Of a stretch of 34,888 nucleotides of DNA, positions 1 through 7,980 are shown piece by piece. The notes under the pieces were generated by a model. The model saw only the letters and a list, made by a program, of their open reading frames with translations, was not told where the DNA came from and searched no databases. Source of the stretch: an uncultured Clostridia bacterium (GTDB lineage: Bacteria > Bacillota > Clostridia > Christensenellales > Borkfalkiaceae); the NCBI GenBank assembly GCA_947589565.1, contig CANQBW010000017.1:1-34888 (forward strand). Reading direction: 5' to 3'. The position numbers and the translations under genes were made by a program. Position 1 is the stretch's first letter. Every line of letters begins with the position of its first letter.

Positions 1-1346
1 TCGAAGGTGACTTCGATCTGCGGAATGCCGCGGGGCGCGGGCGCGATGCCCGTCAGCATGAATCTGCCCATCGTCTTGTTGTCGCGGCAGAACTCGCGCT
101 CCCCTTGCAAAATGTGGATTTCCACGCTCGTCTGGTTGTCGGCAGCGGTCGAGAAGACCTGCGACTTCTTGACGGGGATCGTCGTGTTTCGGTCGATGAG
201 TCTGGTGAAGACGCCGCCGAGCGTCTCGATGCCGAGGGAGAGGGGCATGACGTCAAGGAGCAAGACGTCCTTGACTTCGCCCGTCAAAACGCCGCCCTGG
301 ATCGCCGCGCCGACCGCAACGCACTCGTCGGGGTTGACTCCCTTGAAGGGCTCCTTGCCCGTGATCTGCTTGACTTTTTCGACGACGGCGGGCACACGCG
401 TCGAGCCGCCGACCAAGATGACACGGTTGATGTCGTTATAGGTGAGGCCCGCGTCCTTCATCGCGAGGCGCATGGGCTCTGCGGTCTTTTCGACGAGGTC
501 GGAGATGAGGGTCTCGAATTTCTGTCTCGTGATCTCGAGTTCGAGGTGCGCAGGTCCCGATTCCGTCATGGAGATGAAGGGAAGGGAGACGGAGGTGGAG
601 TTCATGCCCGAGAGCTCGATCTTCGCCTTCTCCGCCGCCTCTTTGAGGCGCTGCATCGCCATCTTGTCCTTGGAGAGATCGACGCCGTGGCTCTTCTTGA
701 ACTCATCGACCATGTAGTCCATGAGCCTTTTATCGAAGTCGTCGCCGCCGAGCATGTTGTTGCCGTTCGTCGCCAAAACTTCGAACACGCCGTCGGAAAT
801 TTCGAGGATAGAGACATCGAAGGTGCCGCCGCCGAGGTCATAGATCATGACCTTGCTGTTCTCCTTCTCCTTGTCGAGACCGTAAGAAAGAGCTGCCGCC
901 GTCGGCTCGTTGATGATACGAAGGACATTGAGTCCCGCGATCTTGCCCGCGTCCTTGGTCGCCTGACGCTGGGAATCCGTAAAGTATGCGGGGCAAGTGA
1001 TGACGGCGTCCGTCACCTTTCCGCCCAGATATGCCTCCGCGTCCGCCTTCAGCTTGGAGAGGATCATTGCGGAAATCTCCTGCGGGGAGTAGGACTTATC
1101 GTCGATCTTTACCTTATAATCCGACCCCATCTTGCGCTTGATGGAGATGACCGTCTTGTCGGGGTTTGCGACCGCCTGACGCTTTGCGACCTGCCCGACG
1201 ACGCGGGAGCCGTCCTTCTGAAATGCAACGACGGAGGGCGTCGTTCTCGACCCCTCGGCGTTCGCGATGACGACGGGCTCGCCGCCCTCCATCACCGCCA
1301 CACATGAATTTGTCGTACCCAAATCGATTCCGATTACTTTTGCCAT
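1..1346 (-). CDS. dnaK: Chaperone DnaK (Hsp70), C-terminus cut off by window edge
   Basis: Hsp70 chaperone that binds unfolded peptides in an ATP-driven cycle with GrpE and DnaJ in the cytoplasm. The first 448 residues are visible and the rest lies before base 1; the family is usually about 610-620 residues. The start shows the Hsp70 signature [10 protein letters not shown] at residues 5-14, followed further on by the actin-like ATPase motifs [12 protein letters not shown] and [12 protein letters not shown], and the visible part ends early in the substrate-binding domain. ATG at 1344-1346 is preceded by AAGGAG about 9 bases upstream. grpE lies 30 bp upstream on the same strand, so the two are very probably cotranscribed; a dnaJ gene could follow beyond the edge. 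Confidence 0.98.
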   Translation of the reverse strand, partial: MAKVIGIDLGTTNSCVAVMEGGEPVVIANAEGSRTTPSVVAFQKDGSRVVGQVAKRQAVANPDKTVISIKRKMGSDYKVKIDDKSYSPQEISAMILSKLKADAEAYLGGKVTDAVITCPAYFTDSQRQATKDAGKIAGLNVLRIINEPTAAALSYGLDKEKENSKVMIYDLGGGTFDVSILEISDGVFEVLATNGNNMLGGDDFDKRLMDYMVDEFKKSHGVDLSKDKMAMQRLKEAAEKAKIELSGMNSTSVSLPFISMTESGPAHLELEITRQKFETLISDLVEKTAEPMRLAMKDAGLTYNDINRVILVGGSTRVPAVVEKVKQITGKEPFKGVNPDECVAVGAAIQGGVLTGEVKDVLLLDVMPLSLGIETLGGVFTRLIDRNTTIPVKKSQVFSTAADNQTSVEIHILQGEREFCRDNKTMGRFMLTGIAPAPRGIPQIEVTF

Positions 1347-1376
1347 ACTATATATCTCCTTGAATGCTTCCTTTCT

Positions 1377-1997
1377 TTATTTGATGACAACCACTTGCGC
1401 AAAGCGCAAAACTTTTCCGTCCCTTTTGTATCCCTTTTGATAGACCTGCTTGACGGTGCCGCTTTCCTCGCCCTCCTCGGGCTCCACCGCCATGATCGCC
1501 TCGCAGACGTCCGCGTCGAAGGGCTGACCCAGCGGGTCGATCGCCTCGATCTTCTCCTCTTTGAGAAGATTCTCAAAGCTTGCAATCACCATTTGAATGC
1601 CCTTTTTGGTCCCCTCGTCCGCGCAGCTTTGAAGCGCCCGTTCGAGGTTATCCGCAATGGGAAAGAGTCCCTTGACGACGTCCGCCCTGCCCTCGAGGTA
1701 GCGCCTTGCGCTCTCCCCCGCCGTGCGCTTGCGGTAGTTTTCATACTCCGCCGTCACCGAATACCACTTCCGCTTGTAGTCCTCCGCCTGCGCGAGAAGT
1801 TCCGCTTCGCGGCCGGCCTTCTTTTCCTGCTCCTTTTGTTCCTTCGCGGGCGCCTTTTGAGGTTCCTCCTTGGGAGCCTCTTCTTTGGGAGGATCTTCTC
1901 TCTCCTTTGCGCCCTCTTCGGGAAGCTCTTGCTGTTCCTTTTTCTTTTTCTCCACGATTCTTACCGTTCCGATCGTATTCCTCTCTCGAGGTACCAT
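1377..1997 (-). CDS. grpE: Nucleotide exchange factor GrpE
   Basis: GrpE releases ADP from DnaK. The first 60 or so residues are a highly charged Lys/Glu/Pro tail; then a coiled-coil region with the family pattern YKRKWYSVTAEYENYRKRT leads into the C-terminal beta domain ending in GKVLRFAQVVVIK. At 206 residues the length is normal. The ATG at 1995-1997 has only TAGGA directly against it and a TATATT box just upstream, so the leader is very short and the exact start is uncertain. No hrcA gene and no CIRCE operator (TTAGCACTC/GAGTGCTAA) is seen upstream; instead a repeat island separates it from spoIIR. So heat-shock control by HrcA cannot be supported from this sequence. Confidence 0.96.
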   Translation of the reverse strand: MVPRERNTIGTVRIVEKKKKEQQELPEEGAKEREDPPKEEAPKEEPQKAPAKEQKEQEKKAGREAELLAQAEDYKRKWYSVTAEYENYRKRTAGESARRYLEGRADVVKGLFPIADNLERALQSCADEGTKKGIQMVIASFENLLKEEKIEAIDPLGQPFDADVCEAIMAVEPEEGEESGTVKQVYQKGYKRDGKVLRFAQVVVIK

Positions 1998-2035
1998 TCC
2001 TAATATAATGTAAAAACTCCCGACTTAAACGCTTT

Positions 2036-2331
2036 TTGAAAAAAATTTTCTATTTCGGCAAAAATCTTGCTGCGCAATATTTTTGTCGAGGAAATAAACT
2101 CTCGAGTTCCCACAGCCCCGGTTCGGCGGTAGCCCCCGCCTCACCACGCCTCGCCACCAGCTCGGCTGTCGCGTTGCGCTCACAGCCCACTGGGCTGTTG
2201 AGCAGGAATGCAACGCTCCACTCTCGTTCGTTTCAAACAACAACAAGCCGAAAGGGTTCGGCAAATGGGGTGCCGCTCCGGCAAGGGAACCTTGCCTCGC
2301 GCAGTAGGATTAGAACAAAGGGCTACCACTG
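2036..2331. repeat. Repeat island A between grpE and spoIIR
   Basis: This gap holds no credible gene. It is built from repeat modules: a hairpin at 2056-2088 (arms CGGCAAAAAT / ATTTTTGTCG around TTGC-TGC-GCAA), a 140-bp block at 2099-2238 that recurs at 2970-3109 with one mismatch, and a third stem-loop module at about 2245-2310 (GCCGAA..TTCGGC followed by a GGGGTGC motif) that recurs at about 9795-9862. Within the 140-bp block GCGTTGC/GCAACGC and CAGCCCAGTGGGCTG form nested stems on the minus strand. Confidence 0.85.
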
Positions 2332-2856
2332 TCATTCGAAAAATTTCTCAATAATTTCCCTGATCTTACTCTTATAGACAATGTCCGCGCCCTGGCCGCC
2401 GAAACAGAGGGGCGGATAGACCACGCACCACCAGTTGTCCCCCTTGCCCGAGCCGAGTTCGATGATGAGCGCGTCATAGACGCCCGACTCGAGGGTGACA
2501 TCTTCATAGACGCGGGTGGGAAACTCCTCTTTTCTGATGCTCGCCCGCGCGCCGTAGGAAAATCCGTTCTCGAGAAGGACTTCCTCCGCGACGTCCTCGA
2601 TTTCTTTGAGCATTCCGCCGAGCTTTTCCATCGCCGCACGCTTATTCCCACAATTTGCGACGGTAGGCGTGAGAAAGGTGACGACGCGGTCGCGCACCTT
2701 GTATTTGACCGCCTGCGCCTCCTCATCATTGGAATCGGCGCGAATGTGCATTCTGAGATACTCCGCACACTCCGCACGCTTGTGCTCGGGACGGGACAAC
2801 AGACAGATCCCGCCGATCAGCCCGACCAAGGCAATTGCAATCAGAAACTTTTTCAT
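2332..2856 (-). CDS. spoIIR: Stage II sporulation protein R (SpoIIR)
   Basis: SpoIIR is made in the forespore and exported to the intermembrane space, where it triggers SpoIIGA to process pro-sigma-E in the mother cell. The protein has 174 residues with an N-terminal hydrophobic segment (about residues 4-21) after a Lys-Lys pair, as expected for a secreted signal. The family patterns are clear: LRMHIRADSNDEEAQAVKYK followed by VRD, the FPTRVYEDVTLESGVYDAL stretch, and the C-terminal GKGDNWWCVVYPPLCF. The start ATG at 2854-2856 has GGGGGA upstream. A sigma-F type promoter lies at 2886-2915. It is monocistronic, bounded on both sides by repeat islands. It marks the organism as an endospore former by descent. 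Confidence 0.95.
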   Translation of the reverse strand: MKKFLIAIALVGLIGGICLLSRPEHKRAECAEYLRMHIRADSNDEEAQAVKYKVRDRVVTFLTPTVANCGNKRAAMEKLGGMLKEIEDVAEEVLLENGFSYGARASIRKEEFPTRVYEDVTLESGVYDALIIELGSGKGDNWWCVVYPPLCFGGQGADIVYKSKIREIIEKFFE

Positions 2857-2885
2857 AAAAATATCCCCCGCTTTTTTTGCATGGG

Positions 2886-2915
2886 GATTATTGCCTTGTG
2901 AAGGGAAATTTATAC
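2886..2915 (-). promoter_or_regulatory. Sigma-F type promoter of spoIIR
   Basis: On the minus strand GTATA (2911-2915) is followed by exactly 15 bases and then GGCAATAATC (2886-2895). This fits the known sigma-F consensus (GYWTA, N15, GGNRANANTW) at all but the last position. The implied start of transcription is about 20-25 bases before the spoIIR ATG. In Bacillus subtilis spoIIR is a sigma-F gene, so site and gene agree. Confidence 0.8.
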
Positions 2916-2919
2916 CTTA

Positions 2920-3430
2920 ATTTTTCGTCGAAAAGCTCGCTTCGCGATCTTTCTCGACGAGGAAATGAGCTCTCGAGTTCCCACAGCCCCGGTTCGGCGG
3001 TAGCCCCCGCCTCACCACGCCTCGCCACCAGCTCGGCTGTCGCGTTGCGCTCACAGCCCACTGGGCTGTTGAGCAGAAATGCAACGCTCCACTCTCGTTC
3101 GTTTCAAACGACAATAAGTCGGCAAGCCGACAAATTGAGTCGTGCAGCGCAGGGAAACCTTGCCTCGCGCAGTGATTTAGAATCCACTGTCATGTTGAGC
3201 GGAACGAAGTGAAGTCGAAACATCCCCTAAGCAAGCGACGGAACTTTCTGAAAATTGCTGCGCGTTGGGAAATCGCATTTTCCATAAGCGCACCCTGTTT
3301 GCGAGCCACCGCACGCTTATTGTCAATTGAAACAGCTTTGAGGACGGGGTTTGAGGAACTCGAGAGTCCATTTCCTCGAACGTAAATATTCCCGAAGGGA
3401 AGATTTCGTTCGAAACATTTTCGACGAAAT
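2920..3430. repeat. Repeat island B between spoIIR and mnmA
   Basis: No gene is supported here. Modules in order: a hairpin at 2926-2959 (CGTCGA/TCGACG, AAG/CTT, TCGC/GCGA), the 140-bp block at 2970-3109 (139/140 identical to 2099-2238), a GTCGGC..GCCGAC stem-loop at about 3117-3130, a short covarying element at 3189-3227 (ATGTT/AACAT arms), an inverted copy of the GGGTGC module at about 3280-3323, and a TTTCGTCGAAAAT-type end just before the mnmA stop codon. The island fills the intergenic gap almost completely. Confidence 0.85.
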
Positions 3431-4522
<1,092 letters not shown>

Positions 4523-4525
4523 TTA

Positions 4526-4554
4526 ATTTTACCATATTCGCGTAAAAATATAAA
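4526..4554 (-). promoter_or_regulatory. Probable sigma-A promoter of mnmA
   Basis: On the minus strand TTTATA (4549-4554), a 17-base spacer, and TAAAAT (4526-4531). The -35 is weak, the -10 good, and the spacing ideal. It lies 27 bases before the TTG start. Confidence 0.5.
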
Positions 4555-4572
4555 GCATTTTTTCTCGGATTG

Positions 4573-4581
4573 TGCTATAAT
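4573..4581 (+). promoter_or_regulatory. Extended -10 promoter of tRNA-Arg
   Basis: TGCTATAAT at 4573-4581 is a perfect extended -10 box (TGN-TATAAT), 14 bases upstream of the mature tRNA 5' end. No convincing -35 is seen, which extended -10 promoters can tolerate. Confidence 0.65.
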
Positions 4582-4595
4582 AGCCAAAAAGAGAC

Positions 4596-4672
4596 GTACT
4601 CGTAGTGTAATTGGATAACATTATGGCCTCCGACGCCATCGACTTCGGGTTCGAGCCCCGACGGGTACACCA
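4596..4672 (+). tRNA. tRNA-Arg (anticodon CCG), CCA encoded
   Basis: A full cloverleaf of 77 bases including the CCA end can be drawn. Acceptor GTACTCG / CGGGTAC with one G-U pair; D arm GTGT-AATTGGATA-ACAT; anticodon arm ATGGC-CTCCGAC-GCCAT, which places CCG at positions 34-36 (reads the Arg codon CGG); a five-base variable region; T arm TCGGG-TTCGAGC-CCCGA; discriminator A and encoded CCA. An intrinsic terminator follows directly. The last ~14 bases of the gene recur downstream as the ends of hairpin elements. Confidence 0.95.
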
Positions 4673-4678
4673 AAAAAG

Positions 4679-4704
4679 AGACAGGCTTTACGCCTGTCTT
4701 TTTT
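4679..4704 (+). terminator. Rho-independent terminator after tRNA-Arg
   Basis: Stem AGACAGGC (4679-4686) / GCCTGTCT (4692-4699) with loop TTTAC and six Ts at 4699-4704. It starts seven bases after the tRNA CCA. Confidence 0.9.
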
Positions 4705-4709
4705 GGTGT

Positions 4710-5163
4710 ACCCGTCAGGGGTAAGAGCCTGCGGTTCGAGCGCCTTTCTACTGTCACGGTTCCTTGGGCGCCACGAGCGGGCTCTGCCCGCGAGTATCCC
4801 CGACGGGTACACACCCGTCAGGGGTGAGAACCCGCGGGTTCGACCGCCCGCATTCAACTGAGGGCTCCCGAAAAAAGGCGCAGCATTTTTTTGGGAAAAG
4901 AAGACGCCGCCCGCAAACAGAGCTTTTCGCAAGAAAAGCGTAAAAAGCGGGCGTGCGGCGACGCGGGCGGCACGAGCCCGAAGGGCGAAGTATCCCCGAC
5001 GGGTACACACCCGTCAGGGGTAAGAGCCTGCGGTTCGAGCGCCTTTCTACTGTCACGGTTCCTTGGGCGCCACGAGCGCCTTATGGCGCGAGTATCCCCG
5101 ACGGGTACACACCCGTCGGGGGTAAGAGCCTGCGGTTCGAGCGCCTTTCTACACGGTTCCTGA
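4710..5163. repeat. Array of hairpin elements bounded by copies of the tRNA-Arg 3' end
   Basis: Four units follow the tRNA: 4710-4808, 4813-5004, 5009-5106 and a truncated one from 5111. Each begins with ACCCGTCAGGGG (or a close form) and the first three end with TATCCCCGACGGGT, so the ends pair with each other; the right end is the tRNA T-arm/acceptor sequence CCCCGACGGGTAC. Adjacent units are joined by ACAC, giving an extra hairpin at each junction (perfect 11-bp stem at 5096-5121). Inside are the conserved loop TTTCTACTG, CACGAGC and GAGTA motifs. Unit 2 is larger: its middle stem CCGCCCGC/GCGGGCGG encloses a block at 4929-4976 that recurs at 7383-7429. The bases 5164-5340, up to the acyltransferase stop, show no recognised feature; the short reading frames there have no convincing start site. 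Confidence 0.85.
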
Positions 5164-5340
5164 TTTCTTAGTTTTGCGCGATCGGCTCTATTTGCGGGGA
5201 TTCTGCCTCGCCGAACCTTACGGGAAGCAGGACACCTCTTTCTATGAACGAGCAAGACAAGGAGCGCGAGGAAACCCGAAGGAGTTTACAAAGAGGAAAA
5301 TGACTGAGGGTTGCCGCAGCGCGACACCGTATTGCGAAGT

Positions 5341-6126
5341 TCAGAGGAAGAGGCAACAATCCTCTTGGATAAAGCGGTTGGGCGAATAGGTGGAAAGCTC
5401 GCTCCGCGCCTTCATGGCCGCAAAAACTTGGTCTCTCAGGTCCTTCTTTTGCTGCTTCTTCGCGGCTCCCTCTTCCGCAAAGAAGGGTCCGTCGATGTAA
5501 ACGGTCGCCTTCACGCCTTTGAACAGTTTGCGCTTTGCATACGTCGTCGTGAACGTAAACACGGGCTTTTTCGCAGAGGCGGGGTAGGCAAAGGAGCTGT
5601 CGGGAAAGGGTCGTATGCCCGTATACAGCGGCCAGATGTGTGCTTCTGGATAGATGACGATGACGTCTCCCCTTTCCGCCCGCTTTTCGATCGCACCGAA
5701 GAAGCTCTTCTGTGTTTCAAAGCTGTCCGGTACGGGCATGGCCCCCAGATCTTCGACGATTCGCCGCAAAAACGGGATGGAGACGGCGTCCGCATTGACG
5801 ACGATGTACGGCTTCTTGGGAAAGGCCGCGATGGAGGGAGTGAAGGCGTCGCCCGCCGCCCGCGTGTGGTTCCCATAGAGAAAGTACCCCTCCTTGCGAT
5901 AAGGGCGCAATTTGTTCCTCCCCACGATCTTCTGCCCACACGAAATCTTCAGAAAGAGGTATGCCACGGGCGTTGCGACGATGTGGTGCAGAAACCATGC
6001 GACAGCTCGCCGCACTCTGCTCTCGGGGAGATAGCGATACCCTTCCCCCAGGCGTTTGCGCGTGATATTCGTCCCCGCAAAGTCATCGTTGACGGGGTCG
6101 TTATAATAAAATGTTTTGCTCTTCAT
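5341..6126 (-). CDS. PlsC-like 1-acylglycerol-3-phosphate acyltransferase family protein
   Basis: A 261-residue member of the PlsC/LPLAT acyltransferase fold, which transfers fatty acyl groups to glycerophosphate or similar acceptors at the membrane. The first block is GNHTRAAGDAF, where His and Asp are five residues apart rather than the usual four; the later block IYPEAHIWPLYTGIRPF takes the place of the classical EGTRS motif. A hydrophobic stretch around residues 42-60 may bind the membrane. The start ATG overlaps the stop of the upstream glycosyltransferase as ATGA, so the pair is translationally coupled. A job in membrane glycolipid or phospholipid synthesis fits the pairing; the real substrate cannot be told from sequence. 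Confidence 0.85.
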   Translation of the reverse strand: MKSKTFYYNDPVNDDFAGTNITRKRLGEGYRYLPESRVRRAVAWFLHHIVATPVAYLFLKISCGQKIVGRNKLRPYRKEGYFLYGNHTRAAGDAFTPSIAAFPKKPYIVVNADAVSIPFLRRIVEDLGAMPVPDSFETQKSFFGAIEKRAERGDVIVIYPEAHIWPLYTGIRPFPDSSFAYPASAKKPVFTFTTTYAKRKLFKGVKATVYIDGPFFAEEGAAKKQQKKDLRDQVFAAMKARSELSTYSPNRFIQEDCCLFL

Positions 6127-6995
6127 TTGCTCTTTTTCGCCAAAGCGGCCGTCTCCTCAAGCATTTTTTCCATTTGCAGCATACAATCCTCCTGGCGGAA
6201 CTGCTGTTTGAACGCGCTATACTTCTCGTGATACTCTTGAATACGGGCGGGTTCGCGGTAGAAATAGGCGATTTTATCGGCGAGATCGCGCCAATTGCCC
6301 GCCTTGAAGAGACAGTGCCCGTCGAGGGCAAAGATCTTGGTGGCGCTGCGGGGGGAATCGCAGATGATGGGCACAAGTCCGCTCGCGATGGCTTCGAGGC
6401 AGGAGATCGCCTCGATTTCAACGACGGCGGTATGCACATAGAGGTCTGCCCCGCGCAGGGCGGCAGGAAGTTCCCCGCGCGAGTAAAATTTGAAGTCGGC
6501 GTCTACCCCCATCCGCTTGGCGAGCCGCCTGAGTTTCTTCTCCCTGGGGCCGCATCCCGCAAAGCGCAGCTTGATCTCGTCTTTGAAGCCGCTCCCCGCG
6601 ACTGCCTTGATGAGCGTCTGCTGTGATTTCTCCTTGCTGAACCTCCCCATGCAGAAGATCGTGAACTTCTCACTCAGGCGCTCTGCCTGTGTGGGGAGGA
6701 AGAAGACGTCGTTCACGCCGTTAGAGATGACGCGGCAGGGAAGCGTCTTCTTGATATGGCTCTCGAAGAGTTCCTTGATGAACTGCGTGGGATAGTGTAC
6801 GGTATCCACCCGCCGATAGAGAACGCGGTAAAAACAGAGATAGACGATGTGGTTGACGAGGCGGCTGTTCATGCAGGCGATGTGTGCGGTGACGTTTTCC
6901 GCCTGTGCGTGAAAGCTCGCAGTCACGGGGATTCCCGCCTTCTTCGCGAGCCTGGCGGCAGTTGTACCGAGAGGGAAGGGCATGAGGACATGCAC
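6123..6995 (-). CDS. GT4 glycosyltransferase, C-terminal piece (gene frameshifted)
   Basis: This is the larger part of a family 4 (GT-B fold) glycosyltransferase broken by a frameshift near 7037-7041. It holds the end of the N-terminal domain (MPFPLGTTAARLAKKAG, then FHAQAENVTAH) and the whole sugar-nucleotide-binding domain, with FCMGRFSKEKS, RFAGCGPREKKLRRLAKRMG and the E-x7-E region EIEAISCLEAIASGLVPII. In-frame sequence upstream of the first ATG (DKRIVWPAIEGADVVHV) continues the protein sensibly, which shows that this ATG is not the real start. Repaired, the protein would be about 380 residues, the usual GT4 length. The overlap with the acyltransferase suggests glycolipid synthesis. Confidence 0.85.
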   Translation of the reverse strand: MHVLMPFPLGTTAARLAKKAGIPVTASFHAQAENVTAHIACMNSRLVNHIVYLCFYRVLYRRVDTVHYPTQFIKELFESHIKKTLPCRVISNGVNDVFFLPTQAERLSEKFTIFCMGRFSKEKSQQTLIKAVAGSGFKDEIKLRFAGCGPREKKLRRLAKRMGVDADFKFYSRGELPAALRGADLYVHTAVVEIEAISCLEAIASGLVPIICDSPRSATKIFALDGHCLFKAGNWRDLADKIAYFYREPARIQEYHEKYSAFKQQFRQEDCMLQMEKMLEETAALAKKSK

Positions 6996-7261
6996 TACAT
7001 CCGCTCCCTCAATTGCGGGCCAAACGATTCTTTTATCCCCCTTGGCGGGGTAACGTTGTTCGCCTTCAAGAGCGCATTCAGCGGCCCGAGATTTTTCACA
7101 GGCACGACGGCATAACCCTCTTTGCCCTCTTTATCGGGGTCGGCGCACACGACGGTCACATCATGCCCCCGTTCCTTCAAAAACCCGATGAGGTTATATG
7201 CCGCCAGCGTGGTGCCGTTGTTCGGCTTCCCCAATACATCACAGATGATCGCGATCTTCAT
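6995..7261 (-). CDS. GT4 glycosyltransferase, N-terminal piece (gene frameshifted)
   Basis: The first 80 or so residues are the N-terminal Rossmann half of a GT4 enzyme: MKIAIICDVLGKPNNGTT, an aliphatic helix (LIGFLKERGHDVTVVCADP) and KNLGPLN. The frame then leaves the protein after PPRG at a run of five Gs (minus strand; CCCCC at 7037-7041 on the plus strand) and ends at a TAG. Adding one G restores the frame into the larger piece. The ATG at 7259-7261 is preferred over one six codons upstream because GGGAGGGG lies just before it. Cause could be a base lost in the homopolymer in sequencing, or a true inactivating deletion. Confidence 0.8.
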   Translation of the reverse strand: MKIAIICDVLGKPNNGTTLAAYNLIGFLKERGHDVTVVCADPDKEGKEGYAVVPVKNLGPLNALLKANNVTPPRGIKESFGPQLRERM

Positions 7262-7284
7262 TTTCCCCTCCCTCGTCATATGCC

Positions 7285-7349
7285 TTTATGATATTATCAT
7301 AAAAATCTATGACAACTGTCATTGTAGCACGTCAGAGCAAAGTTGTCAA
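7285..7349 (-). promoter_or_regulatory. Strong promoter with two palindromes, upstream of the GT4/acyltransferase pair
   Basis: On the minus strand TTGACA (7344-7349), 17 bases, TACAAT (7321-7326). A palindrome ATGACA-N2-TGTCAT (7309-7322) overlaps the edge of the -10 box, and a second, 9-1-9 palindrome (TTTATGATA, then one base, then TATCATAAA) lies at 7285-7303 between the transcription start and the gene. The two look like operator sites for a dimeric regulator, but no regulator gene is nearby. Confidence 0.7.
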
Positions 7350-7437
7350 CCGAAAAATCGAGAGTGAATATGATTATTTCTTGCAAGAAAAGCGTAAAAA
7401 GCGGGCGTGCGGCGACGCGGCGGCATGAGCGCTTTGT

Positions 7438-7465
7438 TTGACAAACAAACTCTCCATGTTATAAT
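7438..7465 (+). promoter_or_regulatory. Consensus sigma-A promoter of an orphan short transcription unit
   Basis: TTGACA (7438-7443), 16 bases, TATAAT (7460-7465), both boxes perfect. It reads away from the GT4 gene towards the toxin-antitoxin operon. Transcription would start near 7472 and end at the hairpin at 7629-7667, giving a transcript of about 195 bases. Upstream, 7383-7429 is a copy of the block at 4929-4976; downstream, 7480-7518 is an exact inverted copy of 33982-34020. Confidence 0.6.
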
Positions 7466-7516
7466 CTGCTCACAGTCCGGTAAACCTTCCTCCTCCTCGG
7501 CACAAATCCCTCGAAA

Positions 7517-7618
7517 ATGGCCAAGCGGGAAGTAGCAAAGCAAACGTCTCAACGCGGCGGAACCCTGATATCCGTCGGCGCGGAGGGCTATTCGATCCGT
7601 CAAATTTCACTTGCATAA
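7517..7618 (+). CDS. Possible 33-residue protein or gene remnant
   Basis: ATG at 7517 opens a 33-codon frame (begins MAKREVAKQTSQRGG, ends EGYSIRQISLA) downstream of a perfect promoter and before a terminator. No Shine-Dalgarno is seen. The tail GYSIRQI resembles helix-turn-helix ends of recombinases, so it may be a worn-down fragment, or the transcript may be a non-coding RNA. I do not recognise it. Confidence 0.25.
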   Translation: MAKREVAKQTSQRGGTLISVGAEGYSIRQISLA

Positions 7619-7628
7619 AATGAATGAT

Positions 7629-7667
7629 AAAAAGAGCAGCGGATCTTTTCCGTTGCTCTTTGCTTTT
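7629..7667 (-). terminator. Bidirectional intrinsic terminator after the toxin-antitoxin operon
   Basis: Stem AGAGCAGCGGA / TCCGTTGCTCT (10 Watson-Crick pairs and one G-U) with a short loop and T tracts on both sides. It can end the toxin-antitoxin transcript on the minus strand and the short unit from 7438 on the plus strand. Confidence 0.8.
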
Positions 7668-7704
7668 TGATGAAATTCTCCGAAAATTTTACTCTCTCTC
7701 TTTG

Positions 7705-7980
7705 TTAGAAGAGTTCCGAATGAGAGCCGAGCCTATATAAAAGCAACACTAAAATCTTTGCTTCTTTCCTGTAAACCAGCAACCAATCGGGTAACACATG
7801 GCATTCCCGATAGCCGGCGTAGTCGCCTGTCAGATTATGGTCTTTGTACTTCGGATCAAGCTCTTCGTCGTTGGCGAGCATTTCCACAACTTCCCACAAT
7901 CTGTCCTCGTTTTTTCCTTGCTTCCGTGCCAGCTTCAAATCCTTTTTGAACTGGTTGGTGATGTCGATTTCGTACTTCAT
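7705..7980 (-). CDS. yafQ: Type II toxin, YafQ/RelE family mRNA interferase
   Basis: A 91-residue RelE-superfamily toxin that would cleave mRNA on the ribosome when freed from its antitoxin. It shows the YafQ pattern: basic N-terminal helix with FKKDLKLARKQGK, central KDHNLTGDYAGYRECHVLPD, WLLVYR strand, and the C-terminal RLGSHSELF, in which the His matches the catalytic His near the YafQ end. The start ATG overlaps the antitoxin stop as ATGA, the usual antitoxin-first order. Length is typical and nothing suggests inactivation. Confidence 0.92.
   Translation of the reverse strand: MKYEIDITNQFKKDLKLARKQGKNEDRLWEVVEMLANDEELDPKYKDHNLTGDYAGYRECHVLPDWLLVYRKEAKILVLLLYRLGSHSELF

Noticed and set aside
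105..1307. Long plus-strand reading frame (400 codons) opposite dnaK
   Set aside because: It is antisense to an unmistakable dnaK and has no ribosome site or recognisable protein pattern.
1998..2060. CIRCE operator upstream of grpE
   Set aside because: No TTAGCACTC/GAGTGCTAA dyad is present.
2036..2377. Reading frames of 79-113 codons in the repeat islands (also 2877-3212, 33635-33979 and 33686-34099)
   Set aside because: They fall in hairpin repeats, lack ribosome sites, and similar translations arise wherever the repeat occurs.
4710..5163. Possible CRISPR array in the repeats after the tRNA
   Set aside because: Repeats are ~95-190 bases, self-complementary and not separated by uniform unique spacers; no cas genes.
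5174..5389. 71-codon frame between the tRNA array and the acyltransferase
   Set aside because: No Shine-Dalgarno, opposite-strand frame equally open, overlaps the acyltransferase end; no recognisable protein.
5311..6231. 306-codon plus-strand frame opposite the acyltransferase
   Set aside because: Antisense to a protein with clear motifs; no promoter or ribosome site.
7030..7050. Programmed -1 frameshifting in the GT4 gene
   Set aside because: The site lacks a proper slippery heptamer in the right frame, and such recoding is not known for this family; a lost base is simpler.
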